A program made the position numbers and the translations under genes. From contig CM071598.1 in the NCBI GenBank assembly GCA_036435485.1, positions 179,748,148 through 179,812,147 on the forward strand: DNA of 64,000 nucleotides, read 5' to 3'. The notes beneath the pieces were generated by a model. The model made no database searches. It saw nothing but the letters and a program-made list of their open reading frames with translations, and was not told the origin of the DNA. The stretch's first letter is position 1, and the number at the start of each line of letters is the position of its first letter. This DNA is from Saposhnikovia divaricata. Lineage: Eukaryota > Streptophyta > Magnoliopsida > Apiales > Apiaceae. Shown here piece after piece: positions 22,998 to 33,653 of this stretch.

Positions 22998-25900
22998 GTG
23001 TGCCTTGCTGCTAAGAAAGATGTGTGGTACCTTGATAGTGGTTGTTCACGGCACATGACCGATAATAAGTCTTTGTTGAACAACATTAAAAAGGTAACTG
23101 CTGGAGTTGTAACATTTGGAGATAGTAGCAACAGTGACATTATAGGCATTGGTGATATTGGCAATAAAAGTTTCAAAATATGTGATGTACAATTAATCAC
23201 TGTACTAAAGTACAACTTGTTTTCTATAAGCCAACTATGTGATAATGGTTGCAAGGTTACATTCTATTCGACACATTGCTCCGTCTTTGATAAAGATGGA
23301 AGATTGGTTATTGTGTGTCCTCGTGATAAGAATATTTATGCTTGTGACATTAACAATTATGAAAATGTATGTTTGGTTTCCACAAATGAGGATCCGTGGT
23401 TATGGCATCGACGCTTAGGTCATGTCAACATGAAACTCATCAAAAATATATGTTCGAATGAACATGTACGTGGTTTACCGAAACTCAATTTCGTGAAAGA
23501 CCATATATGTGAAGCTTGTGAAATTGGCAAACAAATTCGAGCATCTCATAAAGCCAAATTCATGGTGTCTACTAATAGACCACTAGAGCTTCTACATATG
23601 GATCTTATCGGACCCGTGCCCATACAAAGTTTAGGAGGTTATTCGTATACTCTTGTAGTAGTCAACAACTTCTCACGATATACGTGGACGGAGTTTCTAA
23701 AGCAAAAAGCGATGCATTTGAATCATTTGTTGCTCTCTGCAAAAGGATACAAACTCAACAAGAAACGTCTATTATTGATATAAGGACGGATGTAAACTTT
23801 TGTGAAGCTAATGGTATTACTCACAACTTCTCTCCTCCATTTACACCTCAATCAAATGGGGTTGTTGAGAGAAAGAATAGAACATTGCAAGAAATGGCGA
23901 ATACAATGCTTAATGAATATCGTCGACCTAAATATATTTGGTCCGAAGCTATGTCAACGGCTTGTTATGTTCTTGATCGAGTATTACTACGACCTATTAA
24001 AATGAAGACTCCTTACGAGCTTTATTTTAAGAAAACTCCAAAGATAAGCTACTTCAAGGTGTTTGGAAGTAAATGCTTTATTTTGAATACAAAAGATTAT
24101 TTAACAAAATTCGACCCTAAATCTAGTGAGGGTGTGTTTCTTGGATATTCAAATATAGGCAAAGCTTATCGGGTATTTATTCCTAAAACTTTAATGGTGG
24201 AAGAATCATTGAATGTTGTGTTTGATGAGTCAAAACCACTTTCAAAGTTCAAAGATTTGGTTGAAGAGGTAAGTGTTTCAAAAGAAGTTTGTCAAGATAA
24301 CGTTGAGAATGTTATTAGACAAGTCGAAACTTTTGATCATGGAATTACTATTCCAAACAATCCTCTTGAAATAGTTGAGGTCGATAATGGACTACCTTCG
24401 GACGTACCTTGGGTTAGAAATATCCTATCGAGAATATCGTAGGTGATAGAAGTAAAGGTGTCCAAACTCGATCTCAAGTACAAAACATTGCTAGTCACTT
24501 AGCTTTTCTATCACAAATAGAACCCAAAACGGCTAAAGAAGCTTTATTAGACGAGGATTGGATTCTTGCTAGTTAAACCAATTCACTCGTAGCAAAGTTT
24601 GGGAACTAGTTCCACCTCCACCCGATACTTCCACTATTGGAACGAAATGGGTCTTTCGTGATAAGTTAGACGAAAGTGGAACCGTGGTACGAAATAAAGC
24701 AAGACTAGTTGCTCAAGGTTATACACAAATGGAAGGTATAGACTACAATGAAACATATACTCCCGTAGCTAGACTCGAAGCAATTCGAATGTTCCTAGCT
24801 TTCGCTTGTCATAAAGGATTCAAAGTCTATCAAATGGATGTTAAATCGGCTTTCCTAAATGGTGCCTTAGAAGAAGAAGTGTATGTAAGACAACCGCCGG
24901 GATTTGAAGATTTAGAACATCCGGAATATGTGTATAAACTTCATAAAGCCTGATACGGACTAAAACAAGCTCCTAGAGCTTGGTATGAGCGGTTAAGAAA
25001 ATTCCTAATTGCTAGTGGTTTTAAAATGGGAATTGCCGACACTACTCTATTTACGAAGTATGAAGGTGATGATATCTTGCTCGTTCAAATTTACGTAGAT
25101 GATATTATCTTTGGTTCAACTAAAGAATCACTATGTAACGAATTTTCGGAAATAATGAGTAAAGAATTCAAAATGAGCATGATGGGGGAACTAAATTTCT
25201 TCTTAGGTTTGCAAATTAAGCAATCTAACGAAGGCATTCATATATCTCAAACGAAATATTGCAAAGAAATTCTTAAGAAATTTGAGATGGAAAATGCTAA
25301 ACCCCTTAGTACTCCTATATCTCCCTCGGAGAAATTAGTTGCGGATGCTATCGGAAATTCGGTTGATATAAAGAAATATCGTGGTATGATTGGAAGTTTA
25401 CTTTATATCACCGCAAGTAGACCGGATATTCAATATAGCGTTTACAAATGTGCTCGATTTCAAGTGGCACCTAAAGAATCTCACTTATCCGTGGTTAAAC
25501 GGATATTTAGATATCTTAAAGGGACCACGGAACTTGGTCTTGGTATCCGAAAGGATTACCATTCGACTTAATGTGCTTTTCCGACTCGGATTATGCGGGT
25601 CACTTAATCAATAGAAAAAGCACAAGTGGTACTTGTCAATTCCTCGGTGGATGTTTAGTTTCTTGGTTTTCGAAGAAACAAAACTCAGTTTCTTTATCTA
25701 CCGCGGAAGCCGAATATATAGAGGTGGCAAAATGTTGTGCTCAAATTTTATGGATGAAACAAACATTAGCCGACTATATGATTAAATTTAATGTTATATC
25801 TATATTGTGCGATAATACGAGTGTGATTGATTTAAGCAAAAATACGGTATCTCACTCTCGTACTAAACATATAGATATACGACATCACTTCTTACGTGAT

Positions 25901-26038
25901 CATGTCAACAAAGGTGATATATCAATGGTGCACATTGATACGGAAAATAATGTCGCCGACATATTCACGAAGGCATTGCATTCCGAAAGATTCGCTAAAT
26001 TAAGGTTGCTTTTAGGAATGTTAGAATGCCCACAATAA
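22998..26038 (+). pseudogene. Copia pol: protease, integrase, RT, RNase H (frameshifted)
   Basis: The frame opens right after a TAG with VCLAAKKDVWYLDSGCSRHM, containing the protease DSG. The integrase zinc region LWHRRLGH...CEACEIGKQ follows, then the core with HMDLIGP, a second Asp in IRTD and the Glu in NGVVERKNRT. A small deletion lies right after IRTD and a frameshift near 23,700. RT shows RNKARLVAQGYTQ, QMDVKSAFLNG, a stop at 24,951 where KAYGLKQAP should be continuous, and the catalytic YVDDIIFGS near 25,100. RNase H starts after a frameshift at about 25,570 with CFSDSDYAGH and ends ADIFTKAL near 26,000. Another frame change lies at 24,440-24,690. The domain order is that of Ty1/copia. 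The copy cannot make a working polyprotein. Confidence 0.92.
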
Positions 26039-28469
26039 TTAAATATAGTTGATTTCTATATTTAATTCAAGATTTTATTTGAAATACACATCACTTGATT
26101 TTTCTAGTTAAGACAATCAAGCGTATAGTATGAACGGATTTTCTAGAGAACTTCGGTACTCGAAAATTCAGATTTCTCTACAATAAATTTGATTAAAAAT
26201 AGATATTATAGAATTAATGTTTTTATCTTGGCTAAAAACCAAGTTGAAAAATTTCAAATAAAATAAAAATAAATTTTAATTAGTTTAAGTTTTGCATGGC
26301 CTTGAAATACATAATGTTTCAAAACTCGGGCAAAAAGATGGAAACTATTTAAAATGTGTTTAAAATTAAGTTTTAAATTTTAAAAATTTTGAATCTCATT
26401 TTTCTAATCACTCTAAAAATTTTTGTGGAATTTTTATGAATTTTTATCTATTTTTACAGATTTATTTTGTAAAAATAAGATGTAATTTATCTAAGTAAAA
26501 TTGATTTGCAAAACTCAGTTTTATTTTCACAAAATTTGATTCATTCAGGGTTAATCAGGGCCATTGGATCAATTATTGGTTTCATCTAAGCCGTTCACTT
26601 CGAAAATATTTATATTTTCATTCCCCTAATTCCTAATCCTACTGTATCAATCTCTCTCACGCCTCTTTTTCTCTCTCCCCTCTCAACCGGCGATTTCAAT
26701 TCTCCGACCTCATCTTTGTTCTTTTACTAAATATGAGACCATATTCGTGTTCACCAGCCTCGATTACGTCTATCTTGTTTCTTATTTCACTCATTCTAGT
26801 CCCAGATTAGCGATTCTCAAAACCCTAGAATCGTCTCTTTCAATTCAAGATGAATTCATCGATTTTTCGATCGATTCTCATCAGATTCTTGTTGATTATG
26901 ATGTCTTAATAATCATATATCAAAAGTCCCTTGGTTGGAGATCAAATTCTCTAAACCCTAATTGTGATTTTTGATTCAATTCGCTAATTTTATGAACTAT
27001 TTGATCTAATTTCTATGTTTTGCAGGCAGAGTAAGTGATTATCTATTAATACTAACTGTTTTCTTACTTGACTCGATGGCGACTCACCGGAACTCAGTGA
27101 GTCAGGTGGTTGAACTCGGTAGTTTACTCTGATTATTGCGTATGCTTTACTGTTTGTACATTGTATGCGTGTTTGGATATTAAACTGTTGTATTACCACC
27201 ACAATCAAGGTGCATTCTTTCTTAACCTTTGTATCTTACTACTTAATTGAATTATGTGACCATTAGTTATGTATTTGAGACTATGAATGTAGTTACATGA
27301 TTGTTTAAGTCTAAATACCAAGCTTGATATGAGTAGTATGTATAAGATGATGAACTTGGTTAAATGTTGATTCTGTGCTAAGTATGAATAATGATATTAT
27401 TACATTTTATTTATCATTCAGTGGATGTATGCTTGATTACTGTATTGGCTTGATATTCCACTTAGTCATACTTGCATAATGTGCTTAGAACATTGCCCTG
27501 CTGTGTGTATCTCTACTTGCTTGATTAAATCTTAAAATGAATATTGAGTGGCATTGGTTTGAGTGTGGAGTTACTTGGTATATCTATCACTTATGGTGTG
27601 TGGTTGAGAGATGTGGAACTCTCTTCGTGCATTGTATTCTATTGAGTAGAATATAGCTTGTATGCTTGTCTTATCTTTGTGCCCGAGTAGCTTACGTAAA
27701 TTGTTACTTGTCCAATCATGGTTTATTTGAGTATGGTTACTTGCTTATTTGTGTGGATTTGCTTGAGCAATCTGCATGAGCATGGTATTACTTGCAGTGT
27801 CATGATTATCTTGTACCTAATCCAGTGATTCAACTACTAGTTCATTGTTTAGTTCACTCTTGCTATATGTATATATGGGAATTACATGTATGTCTAGTCA
27901 TTCTCGGTTTGCTTCTAGTTGGCCTTAAACATTTTGTAATGATGATTCATATATCTTTACATGTATAAATCCTGATCTGTATATTGATCATATCTTTGGA
28001 AAGATTTATGGTACATTGCTTATATGTTTTTAGCAGCTTGATATGACCTTCTTTGTTTAAACTATAATTGTTTGAACAAACATCTTGCCTTAGTTGCTCA
28101 GATCTCTTACTTTGCATTAAATGTGGTTACTATTTTGAGGTATGGAATGTGGCATGTGTGTACTATCTGTTGTGGTTTGGTGGCTGACCTTGTTAGATAA
28201 ATCCAAATTACAGCTTTTGGCCTGTACCTTGACTTGCTTTAGTACTTTTGCTCAGTTTTGTACACTGTGTCTGTACTATGCTTTGTCCTTTGTCAGTGTA
28301 CCTGTGTACTGTTTAGTACTGTGGTCTACTGTTCATTACTGTTCATGTACTTGAAAATATGTGTGTTTATGGATATTTAAGAGTGTGTTTCTCTGCTGTA
28401 TTTTTGCATGCTCCATGTAATTATTTCCCCTCTTATTTTTCTTGCTATAAGTACTTGCTTTCATACACC
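26039..28469 (+). other. Gene-like non-coding leader before the extra ORF
   Basis: About 2.4 kb has no long reading frame. It holds a CT-rich stretch at about 26,650-26,700 resembling a plant 5' UTR, followed by possible splice signals (acceptor TTTGCAG at about 27,025, later GT/AG candidates). This suggests the downstream ORF may have its own promoter and spliced leader. That is inference. Confidence 0.4.
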
Positions 28470-29873
28470 ATGTCTTCTACACCAGTTGACACTACACTTA
28501 ACTTGTTTAGCACTTCTGATAGCACTAAAAACAAGAAAAAGAAGCTCAAACACTCACCACCCATGTTTATCTCCACCTCTGCACATAATAGGTTTGCTAA
28601 GTCCAAAATGTTACCTGGTTGTTTGATTCAGTTGTCCAGAGAGTCTGACTTGCTTTCTAAATTTCAACATGCTAAGTGGGATACCCTCCTGTCTTTCCTT
28701 ACTAGAAGAGTCTTACCAAACTTTGTTGCTGAGTTTTATTGTAATATGGGAGTTGGGAGTGGGGTGAATGGAGTTCTCTACATAACCTCTGTAGTCAATG
28801 GGAGTCCTATTCTTGTTGATCACATTGTGTTAGGAAGGGCACTCAAGATTCACTCTTCTGCTATGGCTATGAGACCTATAGACATTTCAAAGACTTTTGT
28901 CTTCAACTGTGAGGAGAAAAGGCTTTACTTGTCTGTGTTTTGTGGTTATGATGTTCCTGCTTATGTGTTTGAATCTGCAAATGGCATTAACTATGAGCAT
29001 TTTACCCCAATGTATCAAACTTTAGCTCAAATCATTCGAGAAAACTATTTTCCTTCTCAAAATTCTGGAAAACTTATGTCTTTTGTTGAACTAAAACTCA
29101 AGTACAAGATTGTGAGTCAAAAGGTGGACTTCAGTCTTGCTTACATGAACATTTCAAAAATGATTTCTGCAACAAAAAGTGGGTATATGCCTTATGGTTT
29201 ATTGCTAACTCAGGTCTTTAAACACTTTAAGTTTGACACCAACATGCCTCCTTTCTTCCATGTGTCCAATACTGTCTCAGATAGGTCTACTAGAATCACT
29301 TTAGCTTTTGCTCCTTTGAATGATGATGTGCCTGTGAATGTGAACGCTGATATGCCTGCTGCTGTTCCTGTTGCTTTACCTGTTGAAAACATTGTTTTTG
29401 TGCCTAATGTGAATGATGCTATGAATCCTCCTATGAATCCACCTGTCTCTGCTTCTGATAACTCAGCTCAATTGCTTGCTTCTTTCACTGCTTTTGTGAA
29501 ACTCTCTACTCAATGTGAAGAACTTGAGACCAAGTTCAAGGACTTGGAAAATGAGTTCATTGCTTTGAATGGAAGGTTCACCCAGTTACTTGAGAAAGTG
29601 GACATAGTGATGTCAGTGTTGAGCTCTGTTATGCAAAGGGTGTCTGTTGTGGAAAATAACCTGTCTCAGTTGGTTCAGTTCCAAATCAACATGAACACTC
29701 CTACTAAACAGCCTCCCATTGTTGTCATTGAGCCCATTGATATTGAAATTGTGGAAGTTGATGCAAAAGAGTGCGATGTTGGAAAAGGAGATACTGCTGG
29801 AAACCCTATTATGTCTTGTGATGCCATGTTTGATGATGTTATGAAATCAGATACTATGGAAACTATTGACTAG
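28470..29873 (+). CDS. Extra 3' ORF of the SIRE-like element (putative plant transposon protein)
   Basis: This 467-residue ORF starts at the first ATG giving MSSTPVDTTLN. A basic KNKKKKLKH patch lies near residue 23. A globular region of about 250 residues contains LLSFLTRRVLPNFVAEFYCN, ILVDHIVLGRALKIH and KSGYMPYGLLLTQVFKHF. This resembles the family annotated as putative plant transposon protein, found in 3' ORFs of LTR elements. A Pro/Val/Asn-rich linker follows, then a coiled coil (about residues 335-420, AQLLASFTAFVKLSTQCEEL onward), then an acidic tail. I see no signal peptide or convincing membrane segment, so the label envelope-like is not supported here. Unlike gag and pol in the same element it has no stop or frameshift. 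Its function is unknown. Confidence 0.7.
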   Translation: MSSTPVDTTLNLFSTSDSTKNKKKKLKHSPPMFISTSAHNRFAKSKMLPGCLIQLSRESDLLSKFQHAKWDTLLSFLTRRVLPNFVAEFYCNMGVGSGVNGVLYITSVVNGSPILVDHIVLGRALKIHSSAMAMRPIDISKTFVFNCEEKRLYLSVFCGYDVPAYVFESANGINYEHFTPMYQTLAQIIRENYFPSQNSGKLMSFVELKLKYKIVSQKVDFSLAYMNISKMISATKSGYMPYGLLLTQVFKHFKFDTNMPPFFHVSNTVSDRSTRITLAFAPLNDDVPVNVNADMPAAVPVALPVENIVFVPNVNDAMNPPMNPPVSASDNSAQLLASFTAFVKLSTQCEELETKFKDLENEFIALNGRFTQLLEKVDIVMSVLSSVMQRVSVVENNLSQLVQFQINMNTPTKQPPIVVIEPIDIEIVEVDAKECDVGKGDTAGNPIMSCDAMFDDVMKSDTMETID

Positions 29874-32160
29874 TTTATGTGTGTTGTATGCTTGATAGAT
29901 TTTGTTATATTAGCACTACCTGTTAAGTGCCTATCTTATCAAGCTCATTATCTATGTAGTCTTCTTTGTGTTGTTATGGGTGCCATTACCAAAATGGTTG
30001 CAGTTGTGATGCTAGGACTTTTGTACCTTGGTTGTTGAATGATGAATGTAGTACTTATATTTTAGTCTGACTTCATTTTTCTTAAGTACTATCTATTTAG
30101 ATCTATATCATTTCATACTTAGGACACTTGGACCTCACTATACTGCTGATTCCATGGACTGCCTGGATTCCCTTAGAGAATCATTGATCTGAACCCAGGA
30201 TGAACGAGTCACGTTTAGACTACATGCATTTTTGTACTTTGTCTAACCCTTGCAGACTGTTTGAGATGGTTTATATCTCTTTGGCTTAATTTGTGATATC
30301 CTAAGGAATGGGGTGAGATGCCAAATGATGCCAGTCTCATGACTCAATAATTTGAGCAAGATGAGACTGCTGATGGCTTTTGATACTTGCAAAAGAAACC
30401 CTACTAACATGGTTTTTCTTCATTTGTTTGGCAGGTCCCCTCTTCAAACATGGGTGGCTAAAAAGATGTTGATAAACAAAACTTCACTGACATGATTAAG
30501 CCATGATATTATCATATATCACTCAGCTGATAGCCAGATATTTCCTAAACTTCTTAAATGAAGTCCTTTAGCATATATGACCACTATAAATCACTTATCT
30601 TAAGATAAGATGAATTCTGCACTTGACCTTAGCCTTTTGTGTCATTATTGGTGTTTGCAGTTTTGGTGCTTGGATTTTTCCTTGGATTTGAGCCTTGTCT
30701 GATTTGGTTCTCCACTGCATTGAAGCACTGTTTGCACTTTCTATCTCTATGCACTTTATAATTTATTCTATCTGTATATGGAGTTCTAACAATTTGCCTT
30801 GTAGAGAGCAATGATGTGAATCATGAGCTCAGTCCTTCCCTTCCCTACACAAACTGCATGTTTAAGTCACATGTAATGATTCCTTTGATGTTTTGATAAT
30901 CTTGCCTCTAACTTGGATTTCTATTTGCAGGATAAAGAAAGATCTCTACTTCTCTCAACTAGCTTGGACAAATTTGCAGCTAGATGACTTATTTTTTTCT
31001 TTACAATGTGCAATTCGAATTCAACTTTGTAGTGTTCTCTCTAGCAGAACTACTTTAACATGTGATGCAGGTTTTTGTATGGTTGTAAAACTATACATTC
31101 GAGGTTGAGGATTTTTGTACAGTTTGTAAAACTATACATTTGGTTATTTTTAATCTGCATGCTCTTAGATTCTTAACATGTTTAGTTATCTAAATAGGAA
31201 TTTAAGTGGAAACTTTTAATTTGATGTTATCTAGACCATGATTCATGCTGTTAACTGGGATTTAATTCTGAATATCACGATTACATTTTCTAACGATTTC
31301 GAGTAAAATTTTGCAGAAATATATGGAATAAGGCATAAGGAGTTTTTGAATATTGCTCAAGATTCGAATTTTGGCTCAAAAATTCAAAACTCATATCTCA
31401 TAATTTCGAAATCTTGTTCAAACTCTTTTAAATTCAATTGTTACAAGTATATTTGAAAAATCTTTCTAACAATATGAATATTATCTGCAGAAAATTTTGA
31501 TCTTTTAAAGATCAAATATATCCATTCCACGGTCCACATTCACAAATGGAAGTATTTTACGGGACCTATCAATACGGAATGATGGATACACCGTTTTACG
31601 AGATGAACTCAACAAGTTGTATTTCTTAATTATCTTGTAAAAATGGGAGATTAATTATGTATTTCTAGACTAGGTCTTCAAAATATGTAATTTATTTAAA
31701 AACCAGTCCCACATGTGAAGATTTGGGAAGATCGACTGGTTCGGAGAAATAAGGAGTTGGTGGAAATTCTTGTAATAATTAGGATTTTATCACCTAAATC
31801 CTCTTCCCTTGTTCCCTCCCTCAATATCAATTTCACTTTTTGGCATTATGTCAAAAGGGGAAGAGAATATTCTACGGGAATATAAAATGAAAATTACTAT
31901 TTGCTTGTGCTAACCTTGTTTTTGCAGAAAAGAGAAAACGGAATTTTGTGATAAGTACCGACACTTATCACATGGGGTAAAATTCTAACTCAAAACTCTT
32001 ATGTGCTTAAATGATGATTGTGTGTTATATGCTTGTGTATGATGGTGTGCATATATTTAGGGGAAGTAACCCCAAATTTTTATTTTGTACCATGCATACG
32101 CTTAGGGGAAGTAGTTCGCACACATATATTTAATTTTCACGATTAGTTTTGACAAATACC
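29874..32160. other. Non-coding 3' region of the SIRE-like element
   Basis: About 2.3 kb separates the extra ORF from the polypurine tract. I see no long reading frame or tandem repeat. It presumably serves as the 3' UTR of the extra ORF. Confidence 0.45.
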
Positions 32161-32174
32161 AAAAAGGGGAAGAT
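32161..32174 (+). other. Polypurine tract
   Basis: AAAAAGGGGAAGAT lies immediately before the 3' LTR and would prime plus-strand DNA synthesis. Confidence 0.85.
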
Positions 32175-32633
32175 TGATAGAGTCATAGCTTTCGCTCCTT
32201 TAGGTTTTGGTATTTGTCAAAATAAAAATGAAATTAACTTAGATTTAGGATTCCACTTAGAATCCTCCCCCGGAGACGACATTTTCTGGTATCAAGTCAA
32301 AATGGTCAAACCCATCCCAAAGATGTTTTACGACACATTTTAGACATTGTCTTAGGATAAAAATATCAAGTTGATGGTATTTTATATTCTAGGTTATTTA
32401 TGTCAAAAGATTTAGGCATCGGCTAAAGGCACGTATATCGAGAATTTTCAAACATTGTTTTTACGTACCTTAATTGCTCAAATTATTTAAAAGCATGTTA
32501 TTCTTAAGTGTTTTACTCTCAAATACTCTTGATATATTTGTTCAATATTTATAATCAATTTGCCTTGCCAAAAACCATGCCAAAAGATCAAAAACAGATT
32601 TTATTCCAAAATACCCGAAAATCCTTATTTATC
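32175..32633 (+). repeat. 3' LTR of the SIRE-like element, truncated
   Basis: It begins TGATAGAGTCATAGC and matches the 5' LTR with few differences until CTTATTTATC, where similarity ends abruptly. The remaining about 2 kb of LTR was not found further on in the window. Confidence 0.88.
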
Positions 32634-33653
32634 CGGATAAAATCGTCTTAATATTGATTATTTTTTATACTATCATTCTCCATTCTCTTTAATAATTCTT
32701 GAACCTATATTCCTTAAATCCTTTCAATAATTCCTTAAGTCTTTCAATGTCCTGGAAATCTCGGGGAAAATAAAAGTGCCATATTTCAGAATCCGATAAC
32801 TTTTACATACACTCTTTTTCCCCTTGGATCATTAATACGAACTCAGAAATCCGTTCCGGGTACTTCTATATAGTGTCGTCTAATAATATTCCTAATTCCA
32901 CCAAAACACTATTAATCACTTATTCTTTCTTTATTCCTTATAATTAGAAATAAGGTCCTTGTTCTCTTTTGAGCATTCCTTAACCCTTTTACGGAACCAC
33001 TGGACTTACAATAGATATCGATTTGGATGACATGAGAATAACCTTCCTCTTTAGAATTTACTATATCTTTCTTTCCAGGAGATAGATTATTCTAGTCTAA
33101 GTTGGCAACCTATTGCATAATGTGGCAGTGGTTCCGATGAATGAATATTTAATGGATATGGGTTCCAATGTTTATATGCCACGAAGAATGCAATAGGTTG
33201 CCAACTTAGATTAGAATAATCTATCTCCTGGAAAGAAAGATATACTAAATTCCAAAGAGGAAGATTATTCTCATGTCATCCAAATCGATATCTGTTATAA
33301 GTCCAGTGGTTCCGTAAAAGGGTTAAGGAATGCTCAAAAGAGAACAAGAACCTTATTTCTAATTATAAGGAATAAAGAATGAATAACTGATGAATAGTGT
33401 TTTGGTGGAATTATGAATATTATTAGACGAAACTATATAGAAGTACCCGGAACGGATTTCTGAGTTCGTATTAATGATCCAAGGGGAAAAAGAGTGTATG
33501 TAAAAGTTATCGGATTCTGAAATATGGCACTTTTATTTTCCCCGAGATTTCCCTGGACACTGAAAGACTTAAGGAATTATTGAAAGGATTTAAGGAATAT
33601 AGGTTCAAGAATTATTAAAGAGAATGGAGAATGATAGTATAAATATTAAGACG
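32633..33653. repeat. Large near-perfect inverted repeat (hairpin)
   Basis: The left arm (about 32,644-33,118) is the reverse complement of the right arm (33,188-33,653). Anchors are GTTGGCAACCTATTGCAT at 33,101-33,118 and its complement at 33,188-33,205, and CGTCTTAATATT against AATATTAAGACG at the outer ends. The loop is only 69 bases. Arms differ by a modest number of substitutions and small indels. The outer edge of the left arm coincides with the truncation point of the Copia 3' LTR. Confidence 0.9.

Larger units (their letters stand above)
15052..32633 (+). mobile_element. SIRE-like Copia retrotransposon with extra 3' ORF, 3' LTR truncated
   Basis: The order is 5' LTR, Met-tRNA-type primer site, gag, pol in Copia order (protease, integrase, RT, RNase H), a long gene-like spacer, an extra ORF, polypurine tract, and a 3' LTR that matches the 5' LTR only for its first about 459 bases. 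The large size, the gag with a coiled coil between two zinc knuckles and the extra ORF downstream of RNase H fit the SIRE (Maximus) lineage. It sits in the Helitron Rep-helicase gene; the left flank is TACTC (15,047-15,051), and the right flank was lost when the 3' LTR was truncated at about 32,633. Gag and pol carry several stops and frameshifts, so the copy is not autonomous. Confidence 0.85.

Noticed and set aside
28470..29873. Reading the extra ORF as a retroviral-type envelope gene
   Set aside because: No signal peptide, cleavage site or membrane anchor is visible; position alone is not enough.
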